Of a stretch of 64,000 bases of DNA, positions 24,358 through 36,208 are shown in pieces; positions within the stretch are counted from its first letter, which is position 1; each line of letters opens with the position of its first letter. The notes below the pieces were generated by a model that saw only the letters and a program-made list of their open reading frames with translations, was not told where the DNA came from and did not search any database. Position numbers and translations under genes: made by a program. The stretch comes from Rhytidiadelphus loreus (taxonomy: Eukaryota > Streptophyta > Bryopsida > Hypnales > Hylocomiaceae): positions 35,776,935-35,840,934 of the forward strand of contig OX344764.1 in NCBI GenBank assembly GCA_947034895.1, read 5' to 3'.

Positions 24358-25704
24358 CACTAGAAGAAAAACATGTCCGCTGCAACCGGCCATATGTAAC
24401 TCAAATGCAACTAAGTGTCCTATATAACTATCTTGCAATTGCAATTTTCTATAATTGCACCAACTTTGATGTGTATGTTGTTGTAGTTGCAGAGTAGTTG
24501 TTGTAGTTGAAGAGTAGTCGTAGAAAAAAATGTAGGAAAATGGAATCGTAACAGAGTAGGTATTTTACATCCTATATTCATTAGAAGTGTCGATGTGGAC
24601 AACTTTGCGTTACTAGGAATCTACAACTAGAGTGCAACTAGAAATCAATTCAAAGACAACTAGAAAACAACTATAGAACAACCAAAATACAACTAGTTTA
24701 CAACTACAAAACAACTACAAGAAGACAAGTTTACTTTAATATAATTCGTGCATTTTATATATCCTATATCATTTGTCATACCTACTGCCACCCCACTTGT
24801 ATAAATAACTCGTCTTCTTAACACCCTAAAATCACAATAAGTGGCCTTTAGAGCTATCTAACATATTTGTCCAATATAGTACTCAAGTATTGTATGATAT
24901 ATGGTGTATATTGTATGGTATACTGTATGTGTTGTATTATGTATGGTATAGTATATGTGTTGTATTATATATGGTGTATTGTGTATAATATGTTGTATAT
25001 TGTATTATGAGTATACCAGTTGACCATCAATTGCAAATGAGTTGTAAAACACTTGTATGCAGTCAATTACGAGTTGCACAAATGTATCATCAAGATGCAT
25101 AGTAGTTGTAAATAAGTTGTACTCATGATTCATGAATCACAAAAAAATTACAAAAAAGTTGTACATATCCTATAAAGTAATCACAGTAGTCATAGAAAAG
25201 TCATAACCTAGTTGCAAACCAGTTGGTAAGAAGTGGCAAACATGTCGTAAATGAGTTGCAAACTGCTTTCATTGTCCCATAATTATTGTCCCATAAACAT
25301 TGTCCCATAATCATTGTCCCATAATCATTGTCCCATAATCATTGTCTCATAATCATTGTTCAATAATCAAATATATACCTAAAGCAGTTGCGAAGTAGTT
25401 AAAATGAAGTAACAGACCAATCACATCAAAGTTGCAATGAAGTCACAAACAAGTTGCAACTTAGTTACCGACCTCAAACAACAGTGAATACCACGTAGGC
25501 AACCACGTCATAAAGCGCATCGATGAAGTTCCACATAAGATACAAAATGCGGGACTAAAACATTTTGCCTTGCAACTACGGTGCAACTAGAAAAGTTGTC
25601 TATAGCAACTGGGGACCTCCAAATTCTCACCAGTTGCAAATGTCCAATGCAACTAAAAACTGGTTGCTCTTTGTAGTTGCAAAACCCTTCATTTTCTTCT
25701 AGTG
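24358..25704. mobile_element. CACTA transposon, non-autonomous, 1.35 kb
   Basis: The left end CACTAGAAGAAAAACATG and the right end ...CATTTTCTTCTAGTG are inverted repeats. ATC is duplicated at 24355-24357 and 25705-25707. Removing the element and one ATC restores the transposase frame from MCELG to YGLIPIALKLKVYK, an independent proof of the boundaries. Subterminal regions repeat AACTAGAAA and AGTTGCAA-type motifs. There is no transposase. A 14-bp tandem repeat and a GTATTGTATGG-rich tract lie inside. Confidence 0.92.
25270..25367. repeat. Tandem repeat, seven units of 14 bp
   Basis: The unit CATTGTCCCATAAT is repeated seven times with few changes inside the CACTA element at 24358-25704. It is a head-to-tail minisatellite without spacers. 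Confidence 0.9.
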
Positions 25705-25939
25705 ATCCAAGCTCGCACATTGCTAATACATAATCTACTAATCTTTGCTCCTTTTCAAGTGTTAGAACAAAGGATGGCCCACACTTTTGGGATGTACATA
25801 GTCCATAGCACCAGTCTCAAAGCATTGAATAAGGTATACTATACTTCTGAGATATTTCTCTCATACTACAGCCAGATTCGACCTCCTCTAAAGCCCCCTG
25901 CAATTGCTCGTCTGTCCAAATTCCAGTTCTTCTTTTCAT

Positions 25940-28900
25940 GTGTTTACAAGGACTTTGCTTATAGACTTCATTACGAGCACCTTTGTTGTTGCTGTTAGGT
26001 TGGGCTGGTAGAGGATGTTGTTCTTGCTTCTTTTGGCATTATCGGTGGGCCACTAGAGAACTGGATCCCAGTCGCACTGGCTTTGACAACATTTACGGCT
26101 TGCTCCTACGATCCACCTACACACATAAGGTACATAGACACATTAGCTTCCTTCACTGCTAGAACTCCTTGTACCATTGATGCACTTGTCCTCACCTTTA
26201 GTATCCTTAGTTATTGGCTACTTTGGAGCCTCTACAAAAGTAGGTATTATTCATAGTTTGATGTTTTGCTTCTATGTTGGCTAACATCATGCTGTTGTTG
26301 TTGTACTTGCAGTCGGAAGAATAGAATTCACCATGGAGTTTGGTAAGTATGTAGAATAAAGAGGAGTTTGTGACATGTCAAATGTGATTCCATATTGAAG
26401 GTTAGTAGGTACTTTAATTTCATTTCAAAATAAAACTTAAAAATGAAGCTAGAATTCTTTCTTGTAAAGACATGTTTTGAGACAAATGACATTGGTTTTA
26501 AGGCAATTGAGATCTATAAAATTACACTTTGGCAACATTGGATTCTTCTTCTCTTGTACACATATATGATGGACAATTTCAATGCCCACTCTTCAACCTA
26601 AGGTTTACAATTATGTTCATGAATTATGTTTTGTTTCATTTCACAAGGCTATTTCCAAATGTTGTCCTTTTCTAGGCAATTAGAAGCTAAATTTTTATTT
26701 TGTGGACTTTACTATCTAAAGTTGTTTGTTACTTTGACAGATTTACACACTTTTGGAGCTTTGCTACATACAACATGCTTCATCTTTTAGCAAGGTGAGT
26801 GTGAAATTTAGTTTTTCATGTTCATTACACATGCCCTTCTTTCAAATTCCTTTACCAACTATATGATGTGCCTAAATGTGAAATTCTCTTTCTATGCATC
26901 GGTTGAAGGAGATTTTTAAGGTTAGTTGTGCTTTACCTCAAGTTTGGCCATCATTGTTGTACCTCGGCCGTTGCGGCCTCTTCCTGCTCGAACCTTGTCT
27001 ATTGCGTTAGGTGTCTGTCAATGCAGGTTCAAGATTTCGAAGTCATCATAGTCCACCTCCTTTGTGCTTCGACACTCCTATGTATAGATACTATTGGATT
27101 CATCGCTTGCACTCTATAAATCCTCTTCATAAAATTGGACATCTTCATCTTCTGAAAGCCTTCTTAATCCTAATGCCATGCTATGTACTATGACAACTTT
27201 GATGCCACACCATGAATGAAAAAGGAATTTAGTATGATTGAACCTTTCAATTTTGCATGCACAACTATGAAACAAGTGTAGAAAATGACAGATTCTCACT
27301 TCTACTGACAAAGCTAGTAGAGCTGCTTACTTCTTCTAGTGACAATGTTACCTCCCACAAGAAGCCAACAATAGTATACTCTTGCATGTAACATAGAACA
27401 TGAGGATGCAAGAGCTTACACAAGCATAGTTTACAGAGTTACAAGGCACACTTTGACACTATAGTAATGACGATAGAGGTTATGTTCAAGAGGAAGATCT
27501 AAAGACATGTTTGTATCTATAAAAAATAAGTGGAAACCACATCTCATTAAGTTGAGGAAGCTCCAAAAATTACTCAGTCATTTTTTTATTTCCATCACCA
27601 TGCACGTGTCCATATTGATAACCATTGATTGATAAATACAATACTTGAAGTTCCTGAAGCACTACACATGTAATTACATTCCTAGTAGTACATGCCTCCA
27701 TTTCCCATATACCGTACTCACATTCATACTACACCTGGCATTCCTGCTTTGTTACAACCATAATTTCAAGCTGCCTAGTTGCCTATCTTATTATGATCAT
27801 TCTCCAAAAAATAATGTAAATCACCCTCACCTTCTGTTGCATTTGAGCCACCCTAGTGATTGTCCATGGGGTGCTCATTGAAAATGGACGGCTCTACCAT
27901 AGTAGTTGAATCAGCATCTTTAAAATTGTCAAGTTCAATGAATGCATTTATGTCATTACAATAGTATCATCTTCAGAATCCATCCAAGAATCGAATGTAA
28001 TCAATGTATCTAGCCTTGTACCAACATTAGTAGCATATTGGATATTTGCCATCAATGATATTCTGTCGTGACTTTTTCATAATGATGGTATTAAAGGTTA
28101 GCATTTGATACTTTTTTTTCTGTTCAAAACAAATGAATTTGAAAAGTTTTTGGATTGTAGGCTTGGACCTATAGAAAAGCAACTTTGTCGTAAGGTAGGA
28201 AGCTCTTAAAGCAAGCATCTAAGGGTTAGTTCGTCTTTTTCATGTGGTTTCTTAGATGGGATTATTTTTAGCTCATTTTTCAGACAAAGAGAAATAGATT
28301 TTGATTGTATCACAATTCACAAGTCGTTTTGTATTTTTTGAAGCATTTTTGAATTACTTATGAATTTGTAAACAAGATGAGTCATAGGTCCCTATATCTG
28401 ACCTTAGGTCTTCTATAAATCGTTTACTTGCAACTTCTAGAAAGAAATGGGGAAAATAAAGAGAATGATTTGCTCTTGCAATAAATAATATTTTTTTATT
28501 GATCCATTCAATGACTATAGAAGGTCCATTTAAAGACCACTTCACGTTCATAATAGACAAGTTTATATAGGCGGTTCTAAATGCCCACTCACTTTTAGAG
28601 CCTCCTACTTTATCTCATCGGAGTCTTCATATTTCTATTTTTAATTATTTGTGTAATAACTCCAAGAAGGCCAAGAATGAATTGAACCCTCGCTTGTGTG
28701 CTCATCCCTTAGGAAAATCACCAAAATTTTTTATTTGTCACACATAGTAAAATTTACAAATTTTGAATTATTGTTTGCAATGAGAGGCCCTAAATTATCT
28801 TGGAGAGGTGTAGAAGATTAATTTATTAAGCACAAAATAGTTTTTTTTTATATGTACCCTTAGAATGACTTGTAGGGATGAACGAGGGGGGCAGATCACC

Positions 28901-29524
28901 CTAACCTTTACGAGGCACTTTTATTGTAATCATCATTTGTGAAATCAATGTTATTCTTCCACTTTTATTTGCAATATTACTCCTAAACTATCGGTATTAC
29001 CAACCATAGCCTTCATCAATGTTTTGATCATTACAAGAAAAATGGAGCCTCAAGAGATCTGTGAAATTGGACCTGTAGTGATGTCACCTCCTAAATTGTA
29101 TTAATTTTTTTAAATATGTATATTAATTTTAATTTTAATTTATTTTAATAATCACAATCTTTGATGGGCAAAACTTGACCAACAAGGACTACTTTTTCTT
29201 TTTTCTTTTTTGAATTACAACATGAATGCTATTCCAAATTTGAGGGGCTTCCTTGTGCCTTTTTGTATGCATGCCTTCTCAAATGTTAACCCTTAAAAGA
29301 CATTGCAAGCCCCATAGGCATTTTGAAAGTCAAAAGTTGAATTTTCACATAATTCTTGATTTTAAATATTTTTTAAATTCAACTAGGAAAATGTTGTTCC
29401 AATAATCTACTATTTATTCCATTGTAATTTTTTTCAAAATTGTTAAAATTGTAATTTTTGTGACACTTTGAAGGTTATAGCTTGAAAGCTCAAAATGCAC
29501 CACTTTTGAGTTTGTTCTATCGAA
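25940..29524. other. Sequence right of the pogo relic, no gene supported
   Basis: From 25940 to about 27350 composition is mixed and probably includes the 5' part of the pogo-type element. A minus-strand frame near 26930-27311 (MALGLRRLSEDEDVQFYEED, then further acidic segments after stops) may be another decayed protein, unrecognised. From 27350 on the sequence is AT-rich with no convincing frame. Confidence 0.35.
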
Positions 29525-29779
29525 GGATCATTGTAAGAAACACCTTGTCACAAAATGGCAAAGGTAGATATTTAATAGAACTATAGAAGGCTATTCAAAA
29601 ATTGTAAACCAATTGAAAATATTTGAAAAAAATACTAAATGTCTACAACTACCAACCCTAAACCTTCATTTTAAATTTCATATAGAATTAACATATGACA
29701 CAAAAGTTATGGGCAAAAAAATACTTGTTCTAGTCTAAGGGGACAAAATAAAAAGGACAAGTATTGCTTGCATCACCCC
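29525..29779. mobile_element. Short member of the GGGTGATTGC transposon family
   Basis: The left end GGATCATTGTAAGAAACACC and right end GTATTGCTTGCATCACCCC are decayed inverted repeats of the family. The right half (CTACAACTACCAACC ... AAAAGTTATGGGC ... AAGGGGACAA) matches that of 31868-32466. About 255 bp, internally deleted. Confidence 0.45.
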
Positions 29780-31339
29780 CAAGTTCTTTTGGTGTGACTT
29801 TGTGAGCTCATTAGCTCAAGAAATACATCAATTAGACCATGATGCTTTTCATTATTATTTTCATCTTTTGTAAAGCTTTCATATTATTTAAGCATTTTTG
29901 TAATTAATATGATTCTTTAAGAAATTCAAATTTAAAAATAATAATAATATAAAATTTAATTTGATGTTTTTAATTATGAAAAATGATAAAAGAAAATTTA
30001 AACATATATTACTACATGTTAAGAATATGAATTTTTTGAAATGTATGTTTTAATGCAGAAATCTAATGAAGTTTGACCAAGCCTAGACATGAAATATCTT
30101 TTCAAGGTTAATGTCATCTTTGTACTAAATATGTGACCTACTAGAGGTGATAGGCAATAAAAGTAAGTGTCCACTTTGACACTAAGATAATAATGGCATA
30201 TGCTCATTCAAAGTGATCTAGGTTTTGAGGACATCATAATCCTTAGATGTCATAATTGGCCTAAAAACCCTTAAAAACTAAGTAAACATGCCTTGACCAT
30301 TAAATCTTGATTTTTGATTGTTGGAACATATAAATAACTTTGAACAGTGTTATTTTTATAGTATGCAAGTTATGTCAATTTCATAGTAACCATTGTTTAC
30401 ACAAAAAATATCGAAATGTATATTTCAACTTGAAGTTCTACATAAAAATAATATTCCATTTTCTAAATTTGTCATATATTTGTATTTGTCAAACACCTTA
30501 GAATAGAATGCAATTCAAAAGCTCAATCTTTTGTAGTATTGTTGCCCATTGCAATACTTTTGAGATGAATTATGGTCATTAAAGATATGAGTATTGATTG
30601 ATAAAAAAATTGAATAATTGGACACTATTTTCTTCTTTAGATTAAAACTGAAATGACCTTGACATTTAAAGAATAACCAATTCAAAGTGACTTCTTATTG
30701 AAAAGTCTTTTTCCATCCAAAATTTATAATTACAATAAATGTCCATAGAGATTCAATTGTTGTGTGGTTAGTGTAACATTTTATTATGACTAGTGTCTAT
30801 TCTATAATTTCTATTATGATTTTTAAATTGAGATAATACTCTCAATCTATTGAAGAAATTATAAGTATTTTCTTTCAAAATTTTGAAAAAAACAATAAAA
30901 TAATATCTGAAATTAAAAGCTTAAATGAGGAGTCCAAGTGTAACAATCTAAATTACACAATACTTTGTATTTTTCCATTCAAGTTTTTTTCTTTCAAAAA
31001 TGATTTGCAAAGCATATATGTGAATCCTTTAGGATTTTATGTTAATTTTCAAATTGAATTTGTCATTGTATTGATTGTATGTTTGCATTGGAAAACTTAC
31101 TTGAATGTTTTGGTACTAGATAATTAGAATATATTGGTACATTATTGGAAATATGTTATTTGTAGTGTTCTTCTAATTATTCACATTTTATTTTATTTTT
31201 AAATATTTTTTCCAAAAGTTCAATTTATTCACAATACTACTCCTAAAATACAAGAAGATAGATAATCAAGAATAGCAAAAACAATCTCTAAAAAATGAAT
31301 ATTTTATTTTATTTTTTATTTTTTATTTTTTAAATATAT
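29780..31339. other. AT-rich sequence, no gene seen
   Basis: No reading frame longer than about 60 codons and no recognisable transposon end. Confidence 0.4.
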
Positions 31340-31414
31340 TTTTATCTATAAGGAAATCTTTGATTTATTCCATTTGGATTATTGATGTAGAAGTTATGAA
31401 AAAACTTGTTTATT

Positions 31415-31525
31415 CACTACTAGAAAAAAGGTGGGTTTATATATTTTACAAATATACAATAGGCGTTGCTTTATTATGTTCCAAAAAATTGCTAGAAAAC
31501 ATAGTAAACCCACCATTTTTTAGTC
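31415..31525. mobile_element. Small CACTA-like MITE
   Basis: The left end CACTACTAGAAAAAAGGTGG is partly mirrored by the right end TAAACCCACCATTTTTTAGT. The duplicate near 7030-7070 lacks this segment, so it was inserted after the duplication. The right terminus is degenerate and the target duplication is unclear. Confidence 0.6.
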
Positions 31526-31867
31526 AATTTGAGTATCTGATTTAAATAAAAACTTATATAGAAAATATTTTCTAACTCAATTTTCCTATAAAAAGAGGTC
31601 CTTTGGTTTAGATTCTCTACTAGAACAATCTTTTTGTTAGGATTGACATGCTTTGATTCCATCTTTTGTTAGAATTATTAACAATTTAGGTTTTTCTACA
31701 TCTTGTATCTACCTATATTCATCAAATTTTGAAAGAATGGAAATTAAGTTTCAATTTTTGAAATTTTTTGCCTAAATTTCAAGTTAAGAGGACCAAAAGT
31801 CCTAATAATATACTCTAGTAAAGAAAGGAGAAAAAGTGTTTCTTCCATTTTAAATAACAATGTTCTT

Positions 31868-32466
31868 GGGTGATTGCAAGAAACACCTATTGATTTTGTT
31901 GAGTTTCATAGAACTCATTTTTTTTCTTCTAGAGTAATTTAAATTAAATAATTTATTTTTTAAGTATATGGCCAATGTATACACTTTTGAGATGAAGGTA
32001 ACCATTGAAGGAAAAGCATAGAATAATTTTCTAAATAGGAGAAGTGCCAAATCTCAAGAAAATGGATAATATGATGTTTTAATTTGTAAAATATAGGAAA
32101 AATAATTAAAAAATGAAATAAAAATTGGCCATTTGTAACAAATCTGTGGAAACGGTCATTCACCAAAAAACCCACCAAATTACTTTTAACATATGGAGCT
32201 TGCAATTGCAATAATTCTTTAAATTTTTCAAATTGCAAGATGAAGTAGAAAGAGAGATCTTTCCAAGCTTCATTTTCTTGGTTTAATTCAAATACCAAAA
32301 ATGATTACATTGAAATTTATAGTCAAGGTTCACCAATACCACATCTACAACTACCACATGTACCTTCATGTCAAATTTCATAGAAAATGGACATACAATG
32401 CAAAAGTTATAAGCAAAAAAACAACTATCCAAGACCAAGGGGACCAAGTGTTTCTTGCAATGATTC
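31868..32466. mobile_element. Non-autonomous transposon, GGGTGATTGC family (duplicate of member A)
   Basis: It begins GGGTGATTGCAAGAAACACC and ends CAAGTGTTTCTTGCAATGAT. TCTT occurs on both sides (31864-31867 and 32465-32468, the latter overlapping a degenerate end). It corresponds to 5999-6623 in the inverted duplicate. No coding capacity. Confidence 0.65.
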
Positions 32467-32723
32467 TTTTAAAAAATCAAAAGAATTTGATTTCTCCATC
32501 AAATTTAAAATAAATAAAAAATGCAAATAAAAAATTAGAAATTACATTTTTGCATTAGCGAAAAATATCAAGATTTTGTACATCAATTAAATGAAAGGTC
32601 TTCAAAGTCTTGATAGCCTAATTTGACTTCAAGGTCTTTCCTGTGGTTACTTTAGGTCTAACAAATGATGCATTCTTTGATGCACTAAAATCTCCTTTTG
32701 TCTTCCAATTAGAATAAATAGTA

Positions 32724-33627
32724 CTCCCTCCTTCCCAAAATGATCTTCCTTTTAGACAAAATGTTCTCAATTATTAAGCTTAAAAATTATAATTTTTAAA
32801 ATTTGTTTTAACACGTGAGTAAATTTTGGTATTCTCTTATTATCTTAATTTTTTTAGTTTTGGAATAGTTTTGACATGTAATTATCACTCACTAAAAAGT
32901 GGAATTTTTGGGATTTGGAAATGGAGCACCGCTGGCCATTGATTAAGCCATCATCGTGAATTTTTTACTTGCCTAAATGAAAAAGGGCATAAATGTCTAA
33001 ATTGATTAAGCCATCATCGTGGATTTTTTACTTGCCTAAATGAAAAAGGGCATAAATGTCTAAATTAATGGCCAGGGAGAATTGACAACTTTGCTCGACC
33101 TTGTAAGCAAACCCTGGAATTATTTATTTTTTGCATATGAATTTTTTGCAAATTCTGAATTCATTTTTGCGATCAAAGACCTCGAATTAGCTAGGTGAGG
33201 TCAAAACTCAAAAGTATACCCTAGAATGGCCCAAAATAGGGGGCATTTTTTTTACTTGCACTTCTAGTAAGGCCAAGCGAGGGGGTCAATCCACCCTGAT
33301 CTAAATTAACAAGGGCATTGTCAGTGATGCATGGCTAAATATATGGGGCCTTCTCATAACTTCATGCCTAGATTAGGTGGATTCTGACCCCTCGGAGGAA
33401 GGGTTCCAGATTATAGGTTCTGATTGGAAGTTGATGGGGCCAGATTGGAAGGTAGATAAGATTTGAGTCTTAAAATAAATAAAGTAAGGTATTTTGGCCA
33501 ACCTTTGTAAGTACAGTAGAATTGTAAGGCTTTCATATTTAGACCCTTGTTTCCACGTCATACCATGAAGATCTTTTTGAGACAAAAAATTAAAGCCAAC
33601 AAGTAGATCATTTTGGGATGGAGGGAG
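32724..33627. mobile_element. Stowaway-type (Tc1/mariner) element
   Basis: It begins CTCCCTCCTTCCCAAAATGA and ends ATCATTTTGGGATGGAGGGAG, flanked by TA on both sides (32722-32723 and 33628-33629). These termini and the TA duplication are those of Stowaway/mariner-type plant elements. At about 904 bp it is longer than a usual MITE. It has no transposase. The homologous upstream region of copy 1 (about 5420-5460) lacks it, showing the empty site. Confidence 0.85.
32938..33063. repeat. Tandem duplication, 63-bp unit
   Basis: Two adjacent units beginning ATTGATTAAGCCATCATCGT differ at a single position (GTGAATT against GTGGATT). They lie inside the Stowaway-type element. Confidence 0.9.
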
Positions 33628-33639
33628 TATTGGATATCA

Positions 33640-34420
33640 ATCTAATAAAGAATATCAGTCTAATTTTTGTAAATTTTTTTTGCTGCCCAGTCTCCCCTGT
33701 TTTGAGCTATATGGGCATAGCTTTTGTTCCTAGGCACCGATTGGAAAAAAATTATATTCACACAAAGGTAATCAGTTTTTCTATCATCAAAAAAAGTTGC
33801 AAAAAATCAGGAGAAAAATTCAGCCCATAGGTACCTGCCCGAAATCCATTTGTCCCCCAAAGGGACACTTGGTCCTTTAGGGGTTAATCTCTCATAACTT
33901 TTGTAAGTTATATGATATCCAAATGATGCACTCTTTGATGCACTGAAAACTCCTTTCATTTTCCAATTACATTATATATGCTATTGCATATCAGTCTAAT
34001 ATATGAAGAACCGTGCATAGTAGAAAAACGGCACTTTTAAGTGTCCCTGCCTTCCACTGTGTGAAAAGAAACCAATCCATCCATTCCATCAGACCATGTG
34101 ATATTAGAGAAGGCGAGTTGAAAATATTAGTCAATGTCAATTCAAAGTCGTACATCCACAAGTCGTACCTCACGTCGTCCTCAGTACAGTACCGGGGCAG
34201 ACGGAGGCAACAGTTCCGCAGCATGGCGGACCCACAAAGAAGAAACCGAATCGCTTCGGTCTTCCACGCATCCGCTCCACTCGTTCTACTCCCACAATAA
34301 CCGGTTGAACTGACATTCATCACACTATTTTAAAACTCAGTACTGTAGAGCGAAAGTACCTCGTATGTCGTCTCGGAGGCTGGGACTGAGCTTACCGCGT
34401 TTGCACCTCGTGCTTCCCTC
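33640..34420. other. 5' flank of GDSL copy 3
   Basis: Upstream region of copy 3. From about 33900 it closely matches the copy 1 upstream region and differs from that of copy 2. No gene seen. Confidence 0.55.
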
Positions 34421-34426
34421 GATTGG

Positions 34427-34432
34427 TATAAA
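34427..34432 (+). promoter_or_regulatory. TATA box of GDSL copy 3
   Basis: TATAAA in the context GGTATAAATGG, 239 bp upstream of the start codon and conserved with copy 1. Confidence 0.6.
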
Positions 34433-34665
34433 TGGGCTCAGCATTCGCACTACAATCTCATTCAGCTTCGCAACACTCTCCTCCAACACTCGAGCTCTAT
34501 CACTGCGGACGAACCAACTGCGGCTCCACCAGATCGATCGGCAGCAACGGGACTCTACTTACATATATAATTATCTGCACGGCTTCTCGGCGCGGCAACT
34601 GAACAACACCACTTGAAAGCTGGAGGATTAGAAATTTAGAATCCGGGCTGGCCACGACGACAAAC

Positions 34666-36208
34666 ATGGCGTCCACGTCGAGACTGGGGATGCTCTGCTG
34701 GGGGGTCCTCGTTGCTGCTTGCTTGCTGCAATCGATGCACGTGGCTTCGGCCAACAAGACCTTGCCCCAGTGCCAGTTCCCGGCGGTCTATGCGTTCGGA
34801 GACTCGCTGACCGACACCGGAAACTCCATCGCGGCCTTTCCCGACCAGTTCGCCAACGCCGAGCTCGACCCACATGGCATTCTGTTTCCGGGCCATGCCG
34901 CGGATCGATTCACCGACGGCAAACTGTTGCTCGACTTCCTTGGTACGAACGCGGCTCATTCCAATTCAATCCTGCAACCCTCAATTCAATACAAGCTAAT
35001 TCATCCACCAATTAAGTAATAATACACACTGGCATGGAAGCTGACGAGCACCAAGAACATTGCAGATTCACAGGACTTCACTATCAATTAGGGATTGATT
35101 TACAGTCTGTGTCACTAGTAGATGATGACCTAGAGGATTGAGTTCCCCCGGGATTGATTGATGGTTTGTTGGAGACAGTGTACTGATTGGATTTGCTGTT
35201 GGCTCTGTTGTAATGGCAGCTTTCGGAGTGCGCCTGCGGCCCATCTACCCAGTGCTGCGGGGAACGGGAGCCGACTTCACGTTCGGCACCAACTTCGCGG
35301 CCTATGGCGCGCCGGCGCGGAGCGTGAAGGTGTGGCGCAGGGACTCGGGATTCAACAGCCCGTTCTCGCTGGACGTGCAGCATCAGTGGTACGAGCGCTA
35401 CAAAACGCGCGTGTGGTTCTACGAGAGCCCCATCTTCCACTCCCCCGGACTCAACCAGAGCCTGCCCAAGCTGGCCACCATCAGCGAGTCGCTGTTCCTG
35501 GTGTGGTCCGGCTACCAAGACTACTTCTCCAGCCTGTACGACAAGACGCTCACGCCGCGCCAAACGCGCTACATCGTACCCCAGGTGGTGGAAGCCATCG
35601 AAACGCACATCAAGGCGATGCTGACGCCGGTGCTGTACACTCCCCCGAAGACGGCCACGCTGCAGCTGCCGACGGCCCGGACCCTTCTGGTGGTGAACCT
35701 GCCTCCGTTGGGCTGCATCCCCGCCATGCTGTCCATGTACGGCGGCCCGCACGCCAAGTACGACCGCCATGGTTGCCTAAGCGACCTCAACCAAATCACG
35801 CACCGCCACAACCAGCTGCTGGGCGAGAAGATGGAGGAGCTGCGGGCGAAGTACCCGCAGGCGCAGCTGCTGTACGGCGACGCTCACGGCGTGTTCACGG
35901 ACATCCTGAAGGAGCCGAAGAAGTACAACGTGACGGCGCCGCTGAAGGCTTGCTGCGGCGCGGGGGGTGCGTACAACTTCAACAAGGAGGTGACTTGCGG
36001 GCACGCGGGCCTGGTGGACAACCAGTTCGTGAATTTGACTTTGTCGCACTGCACGGATCCCGCGGCGCATCTCAGCTGGGACGGCATCCACACGTCCAAC
36101 ACGTTCAACAAGGCCGCCGTGACGGCTTTCTTGCAGGGCGAGCACATCACTCCCAAGGGCGGGCTCAACTGCTCCCCCGACTTCTCGCACTTTGATGACC
36201 CGCAGTAA
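34666..36208 (+). CDS. GDSL esterase/lipase copy 3, intact (two exons)
   Basis: Exon 1 is 34666-34942, intron 34943-35219 (277 bp, GTACGAAC...ATGGCAG), exon 2 35220-36208, giving 421 residues. Residues 1-29 form a signal peptide, so secretion is likely. Block I is FGDSLTDTGN with the nucleophile Ser47. Block II is GTNFAAYGAP (Gly115, Asn117). Block III is SGYQDYF (Gly190, Gln192, where the family usually has GxND). Block IV is LPPLGCIPAM. A CCGAGG segment starts at 337, and SWDGIH gives Asp380 and His383 of the triad. PPLGC plus ACCG resemble the plant ENOD8/alpha-fucosidase-like GDSL subgroup, whose members hydrolyse esters of small molecules or cell-wall polymers; the substrate here is unknown. 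The start codon is chosen because it directly precedes the signal peptide. The splice restores DFLAFGVRL. Confidence 0.93.

Larger units (their letters stand above)
17280..25939 (-). pseudogene. pogo/Tigger-type DDE transposase pseudogene, split into four segments
   Basis: The gene reads right to left. Segment 1 (25939-25705) has a psq-like helix-turn-helix, KRRTGIWTDEQLQGALEEV ... MREISQKYSIPYSML, then LTLEKEQRLVDYVLAMCELG. Segment 2 (24357-23979) holds IPIALKLKVYKMTNNRWTPF and the first catalytic Asp in RIWNCDETG. Segment 3 (23846-23635) has ICINAAGVAIPFFYIFHGKR and ends GGISPNRR. Segment 4 (18148-17280) resumes HSLILDGHNSY (second Asp), then ALQPLDIAIFKPFK (third Asp), a TGIWHLN block and a charged C-terminal region with DFSKSLMLTSNEYL. 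This order is that of the DDE superfamily endonuclease of pogo/Tigger/jerky proteins. Several in-frame stops and at least three frameshifts (near 24050, 17960 and 17350) show it is dead. Gaps between segments are later insertions. Confidence 0.9.
31340..34400. repeat. Inverted segmental duplication, arm 2 (partner 5010-7150)
   Basis: Upstream sequence of GDSL copy 3, matching the reverse complement of the copy 1 upstream region. It is longer because of the insertions at 31415-31525 and 32724-33627 and because a short block is present twice (32657-32721 and 33922-33980, both containing GATGCACT and a following TTCCAATTA). Confidence 0.7.

Noticed and set aside
25270..25367. CRISPR-like regular repeat
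   Set aside because: Units of 14 bp are directly adjacent with no spacers, inside a plant transposon. It is a minisatellite.
27295..27350. A further CACTA right end (CTTCTTCTAGTG near 27334-27345)
   Set aside because: No matching left end with a corresponding 3-bp duplication was found, so the motif may be chance.
34365..34616. Open frame of 83 codons upstream of GDSL copy 3, with a relative in copy 1
   Set aside because: It spans the TATA box, so it cannot be wholly transcribed from that promoter, and it is not maintained in the same form in copy 2.
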